From assembly GCA_008973525.1 (NCBI GenBank), contig WACJ01000413.1, forward strand, positions 1 through 64,000: 64,000 nucleotides of DNA, read 5' to 3'. The DNA is from Stenopsyche tienmushanensis (Eukaryota > Arthropoda > Insecta > Trichoptera > Stenopsychidae). The position numbers were made by a program, and so were the translations under genes. Positions 51,360-61,699 of this stretch are shown one piece after another. The number at the start of each line of letters is the position of its first letter. The stretch's first letter is position 1. The notes beneath the pieces were generated by a model. That model was given only the letters and a program-made list of their open reading frames with translations, made no database searches and was not told where the DNA came from.

Positions 51360-51626
51360 AAATCGCCAAGACAAGTGTTACTAGTTTAAATCCTTTCGAA
51401 GAATAAAATCAACATTATAATTTAAAATGTCGAAAAATTTGATGCATTTTAAATATATGAACCGTTTATAATTGAATAGGAAACATGAAATCGTATGGTA
51501 TATATCAACCCGTTCCACTCGTATGTCGACGCTGTCGCCCAAATGGGATTCGACTTGTATGTCGATATCATTTTGCCAAAATTTTAAACTCATCTATATA
51601 CCATGTATTATGCTCTATTTATTATA
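51360..51626. repeat. repeat flank carrying the retrotransposon insertion
   Basis: Similar to 48240-48430. It includes two short direct repeats, ACTCGTATGTCGAC and ACTTGTATGTCGAT. Two overlapping 65-codon ORFs here have no motif. The right edge (TATTTATT at 51616-51623) is the candidate left target-site copy of the non-LTR element. Confidence 0.5.
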
Positions 51627-51628
51627 TT

Positions 51629-51652
51629 ATTTTATTTTATTTTATTTTATTT
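51629..51652 (-). repeat. (TAAAA)n 3' tail of the retrotransposon
   Basis: About five units, reading TTTTA on the plus strand. Such short tandem tails end many CR1/Jockey-group elements and mark the true 3' end here, beyond the inserted Helitron. Confidence 0.75.
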
Positions 51653-51857
51653 GGAATATCAACAGCTGATAATACAAAATAGAAAAATACAATAAACAAC
51701 TCAAAGCTAATAAAAGATATTCGCCAATAGAAACGAAGTACAAAAAGAGAGAAAAAAAAAAAAGTCACTAAATACATCTTTACAAAAATAATAATGATAA
51801 TAATAATAATAACAATTAATAATGTTTAATAATAACAATAAAAATAGTAATATCCAA

Positions 51858-54823
51858 TCTAATATATAAAAATAAGTTGCGTTTCCCGTCTAATGCTCGG
51901 GCGAAATGGGTTGATATGCGCGTTCATCGGATTGAGACAAAACTTGGTCCACTTATTGCCAAGGGATCAGGGGGTGACATAGGCATAGTACAATTAACTT
52001 ACAGTAGATTTTTAATTCAAAACTTAATGTGTGAAAGTTGTTGATTCTGACGTGTTTGAGATTACGCGTTGCTAAGGCGTTGCTAAGGCTATAGGTATAT
52101 AGTACCTACAAGTTGCAGTAGGAGGCGTCGTGTCGTCGTCACATACAACACATACGTCAAACGTCAATGTCATTTGCAGGTTATCCATCGGCGTGAGTCA
52201 ATTATATCCAAATTATTTATCGCAAGCACTTTTAAAATGCTTCATTTCATTCATCGCTTATTCACGTACGTAACAATCGAAAAAATACGTTTGAGTGTTA
52301 TCCGATCAAAATCAGACGACCAACGTGCAACGAGAATCGAAAGTATATGTTGATTTGAATATTGCTGCATTTCAATATGATATTCATTACGATTACAGTT
52401 TGCATCCCAGTGTAAAATGGATAAAGGTTAAATCCTGTTAACGGGGGACAAATTTATTTGTAAATTGAAAACGCCTTCATTTCGACACAATGAAAACAAA
52501 CAAACCTAACCTAACCAGATTTGAATTTAAATTTAATTTAAAAAATAAAAACAAGAAACAAATGAATAATTATTTTATTTAATAACAATATGTTGACGTT
52601 GAAATCAACAATATATGGATCTTCTTTTTCATCGAAAACATTCAAAGCTCATACCAACGTCGGATATTGTCGTGCAAATTGTACATGCAAATAGGCAGTG
52701 ATATGGCAGTAGTCAGTATTGAAAGACTTGATGCGCGCAACGATCGAGTTCAAACTCAATTTCAAACAGGTAGATATATCAGCAGTGACGAGGCTCTTTG
52801 GCCTATTTTGAGCTTCCTAATTCACAGAAGCAATCCGAATGTTGTTCATCTCAGTGTTCATCTCGAAAATGGACAAAGGCAGACACTGCAAGAAATGTTG
52901 CTGCTGAACCAACACTTGCGCTGTGTGAAGAAGATGTATTTGCAGAGACATTATGGTACGCACAAGTTCCTAACTATTTTACATGAAATACTACATCCGA
53001 GAATTTTCAACGACGTAAGCAAGGGATGCGTGATGAAGGCTATCGAAATCTGTATTCATCTGATGCATTGGGCCGTATTTACACATTACATCCAAAAAAA
53101 GCCGAGTGTTACTATTTAAGAATGCTTTTGGTTAATGTCAAATGTCATACTTCATTGAGAAAGGTCGAACGGAAATTAGAACATTACTCGCCATCATTTT
53201 AACCACATGTCCGTCACCCAACCCGAAAGATTTGTGGTAAAAATTCAGAGAGGATTTGAGCGAGGATATTTTACACACCGTTAGCAATGACAATTCAATT
53301 GAGTTTTCGGACAATATTTTCAATCAAGCTCTGATCGAAATCGAAGACATTTGCTTAACCATCAACATCAAAGAATTCATTCAACAAGAATTCGTTCTGC
53401 ACTTGAACAGCAGTACAATGCTAATGATTTGGATGCATTTGTCGAAGCAAACGAACAACTTTTGCTTGCGGAACAAAAATTGACCTACGATACAATTACA
53501 AATGATCTGTTCTTCCTTGATGCGCCTGGCGGTACTGGAAAAACGTATCTCATCACTTTACTATTGGCTCACATTCGATCTCAAAATAGAATTGCTTTAG
53601 CTCTTGCTTCATTAGGTATTGCGGCAACATTATTAGATGGTGGACGAACAGCGCATTCGGTATTCAAATTGCCATTAGATATGCATTTATTGGAAGCTCT
53701 GACATGTAACATTCCTAAAGTTTCTGACATAGCTAAAGTTTTGAAAATTTGCAAGGGGATTATCTGGGACGAATGCAATGCTTGATCGAACTCTTAAAGA
53801 CTTACGATCAAATGCAAAACCGTTTGGTGGCGCTCTAATTTTATTATGTGGCGACTTTCGACAACCTCTTCCAGTGATGCTTTCATCGACACCAGCTGAT
53901 TCTTGCCTCAAAGCATCGCATCTTTGGAGAGACGTGCGAAAACTGACATTAAAGACAAATATGCGCGTACATTTGTAGCGTGATGCGTCGGCAGCCACAT
54001 TTTTAAAACGACTATTGAACATTGGTGAAGGAAAAGTGCATGTTGATGCTACCAAGTTTATTTCATTTCCATCGAACTTTTGCGTTGTTGTGCCATCCAT
54101 CGATTTACTCATTCAGAAAGTTTTTCCGCAGATTTTTAGTAATTATAAAAATCATTATTGGCTTTGCGAACATGCTATTTTGGCAGCAGAAAACACCGAC
54201 GTCAATACAATCAACCACACAATACAATAACAAATTGCAAACGATTCTGTTACCTACAAATCGATTGATAGCGCCATGAATGCAGACCAAGTTACTAACT
54301 ATCCAATCGAGTTTTTAAATTCGTCAGATCTTCCTGATGTGCCACCTTACAAATTGGAACAAGACTCACTATGAAGAAATTGATGCCGAATATCATCGAA
54401 ACAACTATATATTCTTAATGGAAAGTCGAAAGGAGAAGATGTGCTCATTCCCACCGATGTGCAATTTGATAAGAGACGACTGCAGCTCCCCGTTGGACTT
54501 GCATTCTCAATGACCATCAACAAGGCACTTCAAGTGTGCGGAAGAATCTAGAAAATCCACGTTGGACAGCCGAGAAATTTATTTGTATTTGTTAAAGACG
54601 GAAAAGCCAAAACTATTCTCTACCCTAAAGCACTTAGCAGAACAATGTATGCTTTTAATATTTTTTTCTTTATATATCATTCAATATCAATAAATGTATT
54701 AATTGTCGGAAAAAATATCATTATTTATATCATTGCTAATTAAACAAGATAACTCTTTCAAATTTCAAATGGTATTTTTAGAACTATTTCTTCTGTGGCA
54801 GCAACGCGCCGGGTACCAGCTAG
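51858..54823 (+). mobile_element. Helitron with both ends
   Basis: The 5' end is TCTAATATATAAAAATAAG with an A directly before it (51857). The 3' end is CGCGCCGGGTACCAGCTAG with a T directly after it (54824). 5'-TC, CTAG-3' and insertion between A and T are the hallmarks of Helitrons. The inside codes for a broken Pif1-type helicase. Both flanks are the same kind of (AAT)n-rich sequence, the 3' UTR of the non-LTR element on the opposite strand. The length of 2,966 bp is well below autonomous Helitrons, and the Rep (HUH) endonuclease region is missing. Confidence 0.92.
52660..54670 (+). pseudogene. Helitron helicase pseudogene (Pif1-like)
   Basis: Pieces appear in order with frame changes. 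From 52667: the block ending the Rep-helicase linker (GSDMAVVSIE, TGRYISSDEALWPIL, VVHLSVHLENGQRQTL). In another frame: WYAQVPNYFT, a TGA where Trp is usual, then RRKQGMRDEG, LGRIYTLHPKKAECYYLRML. Near 53510: DAPGGTGKTY (Walker A). Near 53755: IIWDECNA (Walker B), followed by a short deletion. From 53778: LDRTLKDLRSNAKPFGGAL, LLCGDFRQPLPV, LKTNMRV. Finally GEDVLIPTDVQFDKRRLQLP, VGLAFSMTINKAL and LFVFVKDGKAKTILYPKAL, the usual C-terminus, with part of the SQGQ motif region lost. The N-terminal zinc finger and HUH nuclease are not present. It is not functional. Confidence 0.93.
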
Positions 54824-55005
54824 TAATAAATAAAAACAAATATAATAATCAATAATAATAAATAATCATAAATAATAATAATAATAATAAATAATCACAA
54901 TTAATAATAATAATATAATAATAACTGATAATAATAAATAATCACAATTAATAATAATGAAATAATAAAAATAACTAATAATAATTTTTTTATAAAATTT
55001 GCATA
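54824..55005 (-). repeat. (TTA)n-rich 3' UTR of the retrotransposon
   Basis: Imperfect AAT/ATA repeats on the plus strand between the ORF2 stop and the Helitron. They continue beyond the Helitron at about 51776-51857, so the Helitron interrupts one continuous simple-repeat region. Confidence 0.85.
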
Positions 55006-57993
55006 TTAGGCCCCGAAGCTAAAAAATGAATTGGTAATGGCTTGTTTTGCTGTATTAATTTTAGTGTTAAAAAGGTCAAAATTGTAAATTTCACAAAGTT
55101 TATTAAAATTGTGGCTAGTTCGCAGAATGCAGCTATTACTTCTATAGTGGGTATTTGAATGAGGCACATACAGCAGCGAGCTATGGCGAAGAGGAGTAGA
55201 TGAGGTTCTTATGCTGATTTTTGAGAGAAGGTCCGGACAATCAACCTCGCTTTGGGCTATTTTGAAAAAGAGGGCAACGTCAGCGATAATACGTCGTTTA
55301 TCTAGCGGTAGTAAATGATGCCTCCTACAGTGCAATTCATAAAATCTAGAGTCAAATTTATTGTGCGTTCGATAGCTTATAAACCGCAGGAACTTTCTCT
55401 GGACGTTTTCTATGCGAGAAGTATATTTATCATAAGAAGGATTCCAAATTTGCGAGGCATATTCTAAGTGACTTCGAACAAGGCTACAGTATAATATTTT
55501 CAGTGTTTTAACTTGACGAAAATCACTAGAGCTTCTTATTATAAACCCAAGGGCTTTCATAGCTTTAGAAATAATATAGTTAACATGTTGATTGAAAGAA
55601 AGCTTTGAATCATGAAACACCCCAAGGTCTCGCAGAGAATCGCTCCTTTGCACTAATTCATTTTTCAATTGGTAATCGAAGAGTATGGGATTACGCTTTC
55701 GCGTGAAGCTCATTATACTACATTTGGATGGGTTAAGATCTAAGCAATGATCATCACAATATTTCTGCAGTCGGTACAGATCCCCTTGTAGCGCCATTGC
55801 ATCGCTCATTGACGAGATAGTATTATAAACTTTGATATCATCCGCAAAGCACAATAATTTAGAGGAGGTAAGACAAGTATCAACGTCGTATAAGAATATT
55901 GCAAACAACAGAGGACCAATCAAGGAACCCTGAGGAACACCACTAGGTACAGGGACCCACCCCGAGATGTAATTGTTGGTGACAACAGCTTGAGTTCGAT
56001 TATCAATATAGGATGAAAACCATCTCAACAAATCACCATTAATTCCAATGTTATTAAGTTTACTGAGAAGGATGTCATGTCGTATTCGATCAAAAGCTTT
56101 ACTGAAGTCAGTGTAAACCACGTCAGCCTGAGCTCTTTGGTGCATTGTTTCCGTCAGGAAGTCATTGAGAAGTACGAGATTAGTGACAGCCGAGCGGCCT
56201 CTAAGAAAGCCATGCTGGCTAGGGCTAAAAGACTGCTTTAAAGCAGGATATACCTGGTTATAAATAATTTTCTCGAGAATCTTGGATATGATACAAAGCT
56301 TTGAGATAGGACGGTAATTGGATATATCAGTCTTAGCCCCTTTCTTATATATCGGTGTAATGAAGGCCTTTTTCCACAAAACTGGCACTGCACACGCATA
56401 GATAGATTTACGGAATAAAATTGTAATAGGTACTGATATAGTATCAGCACACTTCAGTAAAAAAATTCCAGGTAAATTATCTGGACCGCAAGATTTCGAC
56501 GGGTCAATAGCATGAAGTAAATTCTTAACTACATCAGTATCTATATGCACTTTAGAAATATCACAAATCGGTTGGGTAGATGAAGTAATGGTGGTTTTAT
56601 TGGGTGGAGGATCTACAAAGCTGGAACGGAAGAGATCGGAAAAGGCATCACAAATATCGGTGCCAGTGTTATATGTTTTGTCACCCAGGTACATGCTACT
56701 GGGCATAGAATTCAGATTCTTTTTAGACTTTATATATGACCAGAAGTGTTTGGGATGTAATTTAATGGATTCTTCAACAGTACGAATGTAATTAACATGA
56801 CACGATATTTCAAGTTTTTTAACCCTTGCACGCAATAGTTTATAAGATTCACCGTCAGATAAGTTACCATAGACTTTGAACTTACGTAAATATTTAAACT
56901 TTTCTTTAATAGCCTTTCTAAGTGGGACAGAGTACCACACTGGGTAGTTACTAGATTTAATCATTTTAGATGGTATGTACTTAAGTTTCAATTTTTCAAA
57001 AAAGTTGTAAAAAAAGGAAACAGAGTCGTCCAGAGAGAGATCCGACAGTAAATTATGCCAGTCAGCGCTTAAAATTTCCGCATTAATCGCCTCATAGTTT
57101 CCGCAGTTGAATATATATTTACGCCTAGGGGCAGACTGGAGAATACGGTTCACGGTGAATTTAACTAAGATAGACAAGGCACCATGGTACACATCAACAG
57201 GGACGAGCGCATCACCACTGACGTTACTTACCGTCACAGATTCATTAGAAAGAACTAAATCCAATGTTTTGTTGTAAATATTGCGGATACCATTAAATTG
57301 CTTTAGACCAAGTAGCGTCAATTCATCAATGAAGAAAATTTCTTCCTGAGATTGACAGTTATACGAACTATATGACTCATCATTATCAATACTAGGATTC
57401 CACACTATATTGCTCATATTGAAGTCACCTATTATAAGAAATCTGTCTGAAGGATTCTCAGTTACTATGTTATGCACACAGAATAAGAAATTATGAAGTT
57501 GCTGTGAAAATGAATTGCCCTGATTTTCAGCACATAAATAAAGTGCACATATATGGAGGTTTATTGGGAGTTTAGTTTTATGACAGTTTATAGTAATAGT
57601 TACCCATAGATCTTCGGCAGTTGAGTGGTAGTATGGTTTCGATATGACTGTGAGTGACCTACGCGCTGCTATGAGCACCCCACCCCCCCGACTTACAGAA
57701 GTAGCAGCATAATCGCGATCTCGACGCCACACCATGTATCGATTGTCAAATAGCTCAGCGTCCACGATGCCGTCCACCAACCAAGTCTCGGTCAGAACAA
57801 TTAAGTCATAATCATGTAAAGTTATGTTACGTTTGAAAGCATTGGTTTTAGTACGTAGGCCCCTCGTGTTCTGATAGTAAATATTAAGGTCTTTCATATT
57901 GCTAGAATGAGAAATAATAATTACGAACAAAAGACACTTTAATAGCCTGAATAACATTAATATCAAAAAACGAGGTGACAATAATAAATTCAT
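55006..57993 (-). CDS. non-LTR retrotransposon ORF2: endonuclease and reverse transcriptase
   Basis: An uninterrupted 995-codon frame. The apurinic-like endonuclease spans residues about 33-275: IYYQNTRGL (38-46), LTETWL (67-72), IIGDFN with D190 and N192, and LDLVLSNE. A linker follows. The reverse transcriptase spans about 500-780: SNYRPISKLCIISKILE, QHGFLRGRSAVTNL, VVYTDFSKAFDRIRHDIL with catalytic D629, GVPQGSLIGPLLF, and LCFADDIKVY with D718 and D719, then LNPSKCSIMSF. The C-terminal part has the usual KILYCSLVRSHLEYASQIW and IENVQRKFLRF blocks. Translation may begin at Met33 (MKDLNIYYQN), because the first 32 residues are hydrophobic and outside the domain. The enzyme nicks target DNA and copies its own RNA there. 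All catalytic motifs are intact, so this copy is young or selected. Confidence 0.97.
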   Translation of the reverse strand: MNLLLSPRFLILMLFRLLKCLLFVIIISHSSNMKDLNIYYQNTRGLRTKTNAFKRNITLHDYDLIVLTETWLVDGIVDAELFDNRYMVWRRDRDYAATSVSRGGGVLIAARRSLTVISKPYYHSTAEDLWVTITINCHKTKLPINLHICALYLCAENQGNSFSQQLHNFLFCVHNIVTENPSDRFLIIGDFNMSNIVWNPSIDNDESYSSYNCQSQEEIFFIDELTLLGLKQFNGIRNIYNKTLDLVLSNESVTVSNVSGDALVPVDVYHGALSILVKFTVNRILQSAPRRKYIFNCGNYEAINAEILSADWHNLLSDLSLDDSVSFFYNFFEKLKLKYIPSKMIKSSNYPVWYSVPLRKAIKEKFKYLRKFKVYGNLSDGESYKLLRARVKKLEISCHVNYIRTVEESIKLHPKHFWSYIKSKKNLNSMPSSMYLGDKTYNTGTDICDAFSDLFRSSFVDPPPNKTTITSSTQPICDISKVHIDTDVVKNLLHAIDPSKSCGPDNLPGIFLLKCADTISVPITILFRKSIYACAVPVLWKKAFITPIYKKGAKTDISNYRPISKLCIISKILEKIIYNQVYPALKQSFSPSQHGFLRGRSAVTNLVLLNDFLTETMHQRAQADVVYTDFSKAFDRIRHDILLSKLNNIGINGDLLRWFSSYIDNRTQAVVTNNYISGWVPVPSGVPQGSLIGPLLFAIFLYDVDTCLTSSKLLCFADDIKVYNTISSMSDAMALQGDLYRLQKYCDDHCLDLNPSKCSIMSFTRKRNPILFDYQLKNELVQRSDSLRDLGVFHDSKLSFNQHVNYIISKAMKALGFIIRSSSDFRQVKTLKILYCSLVRSHLEYASQIWNPSYDKYTSRIENVQRKFLRFISYRTHNKFDSRFYELHCRRHHLLPLDKRRIIADVALFFKIAQSEVDCPDLLSKISIRTSSTPLRHSSLLYVPHSNTHYRSNSCILRTSHNFNKLCEIYNFDLFNTKINTAKQAITNSFFSFGA

Positions 57994-58275
57994 GTATCGA
58001 CACTGTCAATAGAAAAAACTCTAACGAAAATAATCGGATGTAGGTAAGCATTAAATACAAGATAATTAAGATAATTAGCGGGTAAGTGAATATGACCGAG
58101 TCATTAGTTAATGGATGCAACGGATCGGAGTGAATGGAAGACGAACAATAACATGTAATTAGCAATTTGCAAGCAGTTGGCCTCAAACTTTTAAATGTTA
58201 AAATATGTACATATAAATATTGACAAATTAAACACAAGTAAAAAACGTTATACACTATGACCATATAGCAGCAGA
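57994..58275 (-). other. spacer between ORF1 and ORF2
   Basis: The 282-bp gap contains most of a 120-codon minus-strand frame (57902-58264). This frame starts 11 bp after the ORF1 stop, overlaps the 5' end of ORF2 in another frame and codes a very hydrophobic peptide (LIILIILYLMLTYIRLF). It may be chance in AT-rich DNA, or part of a termination-reinitiation region. No family is recognised. Confidence 0.35.
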
Positions 58276-59205
58276 TTAGACTATTTTGTTTAAATCACTG
58301 ATTTTTGAAATAGTAATGACATGAGAGGTGTCATTTTTCCTTAAATGAATTTTGCCAAACTTCACCCACACAAAACGATAGTTCTTAGTTTTCGCGATGG
58401 TTTTAGCCTGCGTCAGAAGCTTCTTGGACTGCGGAGTAAGGTGATCGTTGACAAAAACTCTCTGCGAACTACCTGCTACGCCAATAGAGTCGGTTGTGAT
58501 AGTCTTCTTCTTCCTTGCTGCCGCTATGAATTCCTCCTTCACGTAACGATTAATAAATCCAATGACTATCGATTTATCCTTAGAGTTGAAGGTGGGAACT
58601 CTGGAGATATAGTTTAATTGAGACCTGTCAAAGCTATGACCAACCGCGTCACTAAGATTACTGGCAATATTGTACAGATTTTCACTGGCCCTTACTGGAA
58701 CTCCTTTGATTTCCACGTTATTTAACCTGGACCGTTGGTCTTGGGCACTCAGCTCTTCGCCCAGTCGCTGCATATCTTGATTTAAAGAGTTAAATTTTTC
58801 AGTAATGTTTCCATATTCCGAAGATATGCGTTCGACTTCGGCCAGCCTAAGGCCATACTCCTCAAGTTTGGCACTATTGAAAGCGCAGGCAGTCTTGAGG
58901 TCAGAGAGCTCCTCTTTTATGGTTTTTACATCACGTACCAATTCAGGAAGGCTGTTCAACTGTCGTTTTAATCCTCGAATTTCCTCGAGGATTGTGGCGA
59001 TTGTACTCGAGTCGGTACTGATGTTGCTTGATGTGGGTGTTAGGCTGATCCTACATTGGGGGCATTTCCAGGTAGCCCGGCGCTCTAGACCCAATTTGCG
59101 AAAGCCAGCTTTAGTAATCCCCGCACAGCCAAAATCCAGATTACGCTTACAAGATGCGCACTGCGCTCCATCATTAAACACATTATTGCAGATAGCGCAC
59201 TTCAT
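58276..59205 (-). CDS. non-LTR retrotransposon ORF1: zinc-finger RNA-binding protein
   Basis: A 309-residue protein, upstream of and on the same strand as ORF2. The N-terminus has a PHD/RING-like cysteine cluster: C3, C6, C16, C19, C27, C48 and C51 (CAIC, CASC, CPQC). A Ser/Thr-rich linker follows. A predicted coiled coil runs from about 70 to 160 (EEIRGLKRQLNSLPELVRD, KFNSLNQDMQRLGEELSAQ). The C-terminal half has RSRLNNVEIKGVP, SIVIGFINRYVKEEFI and VFVNDHLTPQSKKLLTQAK, then NYRFVWVKFGKIHLRK. That half resembles the baculovirus FP25K-like domain found in ORF1 of many insect CR1/Jockey-type elements. It is expected to bind the element RNA and form the ribonucleoprotein. The frame is intact. 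The ATG at 59205 is the first in frame, directly before the zinc cluster. Confidence 0.93.
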   Translation of the reverse strand: MKCAICNNVFNDGAQCASCKRNLDFGCAGITKAGFRKLGLERRATWKCPQCRISLTPTSSNISTDSSTIATILEEIRGLKRQLNSLPELVRDVKTIKEELSDLKTACAFNSAKLEEYGLRLAEVERISSEYGNITEKFNSLNQDMQRLGEELSAQDQRSRLNNVEIKGVPVRASENLYNIASNLSDAVGHSFDRSQLNYISRVPTFNSKDKSIVIGFINRYVKEEFIAAARKKKTITTDSIGVAGSSQRVFVNDHLTPQSKKLLTQAKTIAKTKNYRFVWVKFGKIHLRKNDTSHVITISKISDLNKIV

Positions 59206-59808
59206 TGTAAGACAGTTATATTATTAAATTAAATATAAATAAATTAAATAATATTAAAAACAAAAAAGATTGACAATCGCAGCAAGACTGTAATGATGAG
59301 ACAAACGGTTTGTACGAAATCTCGATGAATACTGATTATATGTATTAATTGTAAAAAAATACCAACATAAATGAAGTATTATTTCAAGACTCCAGACTTA
59401 AGTTTAATCGTCAAATCAAATAACGTTCGCACGAATGAATTTGTTTTTCGTGTCTATCTACTATTTAGCTGCGCAATATCCAGACTGAGTCGGCACGTGT
59501 AACATTGGAAATGTCCTCTTTATTTCACGTCCTTGTTATGTCTTTAGTCGACCTTAAATAATCTCGTATTTATTGAATCGTTCAGCTGAAAAAATATCCT
59601 ACGCTGACGAAGATCTTAACAAGCAGGCGACACAACAAAGCGCCCTAATTCAACGCACGGCGACAAACAATTCTCGGAAAATCAAAGAAAAACATCAATT
59701 ACCTCGTATTCATCAGAATTGGCCTTGTGAACAAAATAAAAATAACTAATCCTCCTATTTGTTTGCCCGGAGGATGTAGTCTTAAGACCGATATCGAGGA
59801 AATTTGTC
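59206..59808 (-). promoter_or_regulatory. 5' UTR with internal promoter of the retrotransposon
   Basis: About 600 bp on the minus strand between the presumed 5' end and ORF1, less AT-rich than the flanks and without a long ORF. Elements of this group are transcribed from a promoter inside the 5' UTR. I cannot point to the exact motif. The 5' limit is inferred from the candidate target duplication. Confidence 0.45.
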
Positions 59809-59829
59809 AACAACCCCTTATTTATTTTA

Positions 59830-60715
59830 TAGCAAATCGATGCTTACAATATAAAATGGTTATTGAATCAAATTGATAAAAAATGATTAGACATTTTCTG
59901 TTCTAACAATTTAAAATACTGATGCCAAATTGGGTGAGTTGACATGTCTGTCATATGTGATCTTCATTTCATAAAATATGTTAATTTGGATTAAAATAAC
60001 TAAAAGGATTGCATATTTTCATAGAGTTTGATTATCCCAGGATGAAATATGATTAAAAAAACCTGAGCATATGATAATGGGAAGGGGCTAAATCTATTTC
60101 TGGATATTTTTGCTTTGTAAGAACATGTATTTCTATAAAAAATATTGATATTATCTTAGGTATTTCGTTTGAGTTGTTATTATATTTTTCTAAGTGATCA
60201 CAATACACAATGATTTGAGTAATTTTATATGAATTTATTTTATACACACATCCTTTGACCTTTATGTACCGTGAAACAACCCATATGGCTCCAATCTATT
60301 TTAATACGGTTTCCTAATCTTCGTTAGTGATATACTATTTATGGATGTATTAATTAGGTAGGGGAGAATCTAAAATATTTTAATTATCGTTGCAAACTCA
60401 ACCGTTTATAAGTGAGACTAGATTGTTACGAATTCTTAATAATATGGGATGCTGAAATTATATAACAATTGAAAATGGTAAAGCAGGAAATATAGTAAAT
60501 TAGTCATTTTTGATTCAAATTCACCATATGGACGAACAAAGAATATCTCTTCACTCACTCTTATTCTAAGATAAATTTTCCATCGAAGTCCTGAAAATAA
60601 CTTATTATGGAATTTGATGATCAATTCCATAATTTTGATTCGATAATCTTAATAATATTACCGTAAATTTTATGATCACGTAACAAAGAAATAGTGGCAT
60701 ATTCATATCATACAA
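59830..60715. other. no gene recognised
   Basis: AT-rich DNA to the right of the retrotransposon. TTCACTCACTCTTATTCT near 60550 resembles a reversed, decayed module B. Confidence 0.35.
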
Positions 60716-60719
60716 AAGC

Positions 60720-61390
60720 ATACACTGCGCGCCATCTCTTATTTAGCGACGCTTACATGTTGCAAAACGCATTTAAAACAATGGCCAGCTCTAAATAAAG
60801 GACGAAAGACCAAACCTCAACTTCTTCCACACCAATCCAATTTTGTTTTCAGGAATGAAAATTGAACTCAAATCACTAATGTGCTTCCAATATGGGGTTA
60901 TATAAAACGTATTTCACTCGAGTCACGTAGGCTCCGATATCGCAACGAAGACGCCCTCATTTATGGCTTGCTTGATTTTGTTTAAAATCCAATGCTTAGT
61001 TTTAAATTTCAATCAATACTCAAAACACATAATTAATTATGTATTGCAATAACAATAAAGTGGGCCATTAGTGATAACTAATGCACATAAACTCAACATT
61101 TTTAAGTATGATGACTTATTGCTTTGTTTATAACAAGATTAATTCAGACGTCATGACACATTTCAGACCATGAAATCTATTATAATTGCATAAAAAATAG
61201 CAAGGAGTATTTAATTTTTCATTTGAATTAAAAAAATGGTATTTTCCTGAAGCGTCCATTATTGATTAGGGCAAAGCGTCCGGCGACCATTTTGAATTTC
61301 CAGGAGTTTTCCACCAATGTTTTTTTTCACTTACTCTTCTATAAAGTATGGATAATGCCATCTCTTTATTCCTCAGCTTTTATACGACTG
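60720..61390 (+). repeat. 670-bp direct repeat, left copy
   Basis: Matches 62885-63725 from ACACTGCGCGCCATCTCTTA, through TTGTTCCACACCAAT-like and GTCACGTAGGC (module A), to a reversed module B (CCATTTTGAATTTCCAGGAG, TTTTCCACCAATG). Sequence between the anchors is moderately diverged, with gaps. The ORFs at 61262-61692 start inside the reversed module B and run beyond it without motifs. Confidence 0.75.
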
Positions 61391-61699
61391 TGGAAACTAT
61401 ATTTTATTTTCTGTGTATTTGTTTGCGTAAAAGTATTATTGAAGCGTTCACACTATTAAAATTTTATTTAGCCCTGATAGACAAAGCGATTATAATTTTA
61501 GAGATCATCTCACTTTATAACGCCAAAAAATCGTATTTTTTTAAATTTAATTTTTTGAAAGAATTTATTTCTAAGAATGTCTTCTATGATTTGGTGAAAA
61601 AATTGAAATTATTTCAATCCTTTACAGCCAATTTGAGTAGCTTTAGTGCTCGAAGTAATTGCTCCATCCAGATTGCACGCAAATGGCTCTGAGACAGCT

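Larger units (their letters stand above)
51627..59808 (-). mobile_element. complete CR1/Jockey-group non-LTR retrotransposon
   Basis: On the minus strand the order is: 5' UTR, ORF1 (58276-59205), spacer, ORF2 (55006-57993), a 3' UTR with (TTA)n-type repeats, and a terminal (TAAAA)n tail whose plus-strand form is (TTTTA)n at 51629-51652. Removing the 2,966-bp Helitron at 51858-54823 leaves about 5.2 kb, a normal full length for this group. The 5' end is placed near 59808-59817 because TATTTATT follows at 59819 and also precedes the tail at 51616. This target duplication is short and AT-rich, so the 5' limit may be off by tens of bases. Clade assignment beyond CR1/Jockey group is not certain. 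Confidence 0.82.

Noticed and set aside
53687..54112. 141-codon ORF on the minus strand in the Helitron
   Set aside because: It lies opposite the helicase motifs and has no motif of its own.
58805..59227. 140-codon plus-strand ORF over ORF1
   Set aside because: It is the reverse of the ORF1 coding sequence, which has clear zinc and coiled-coil features.
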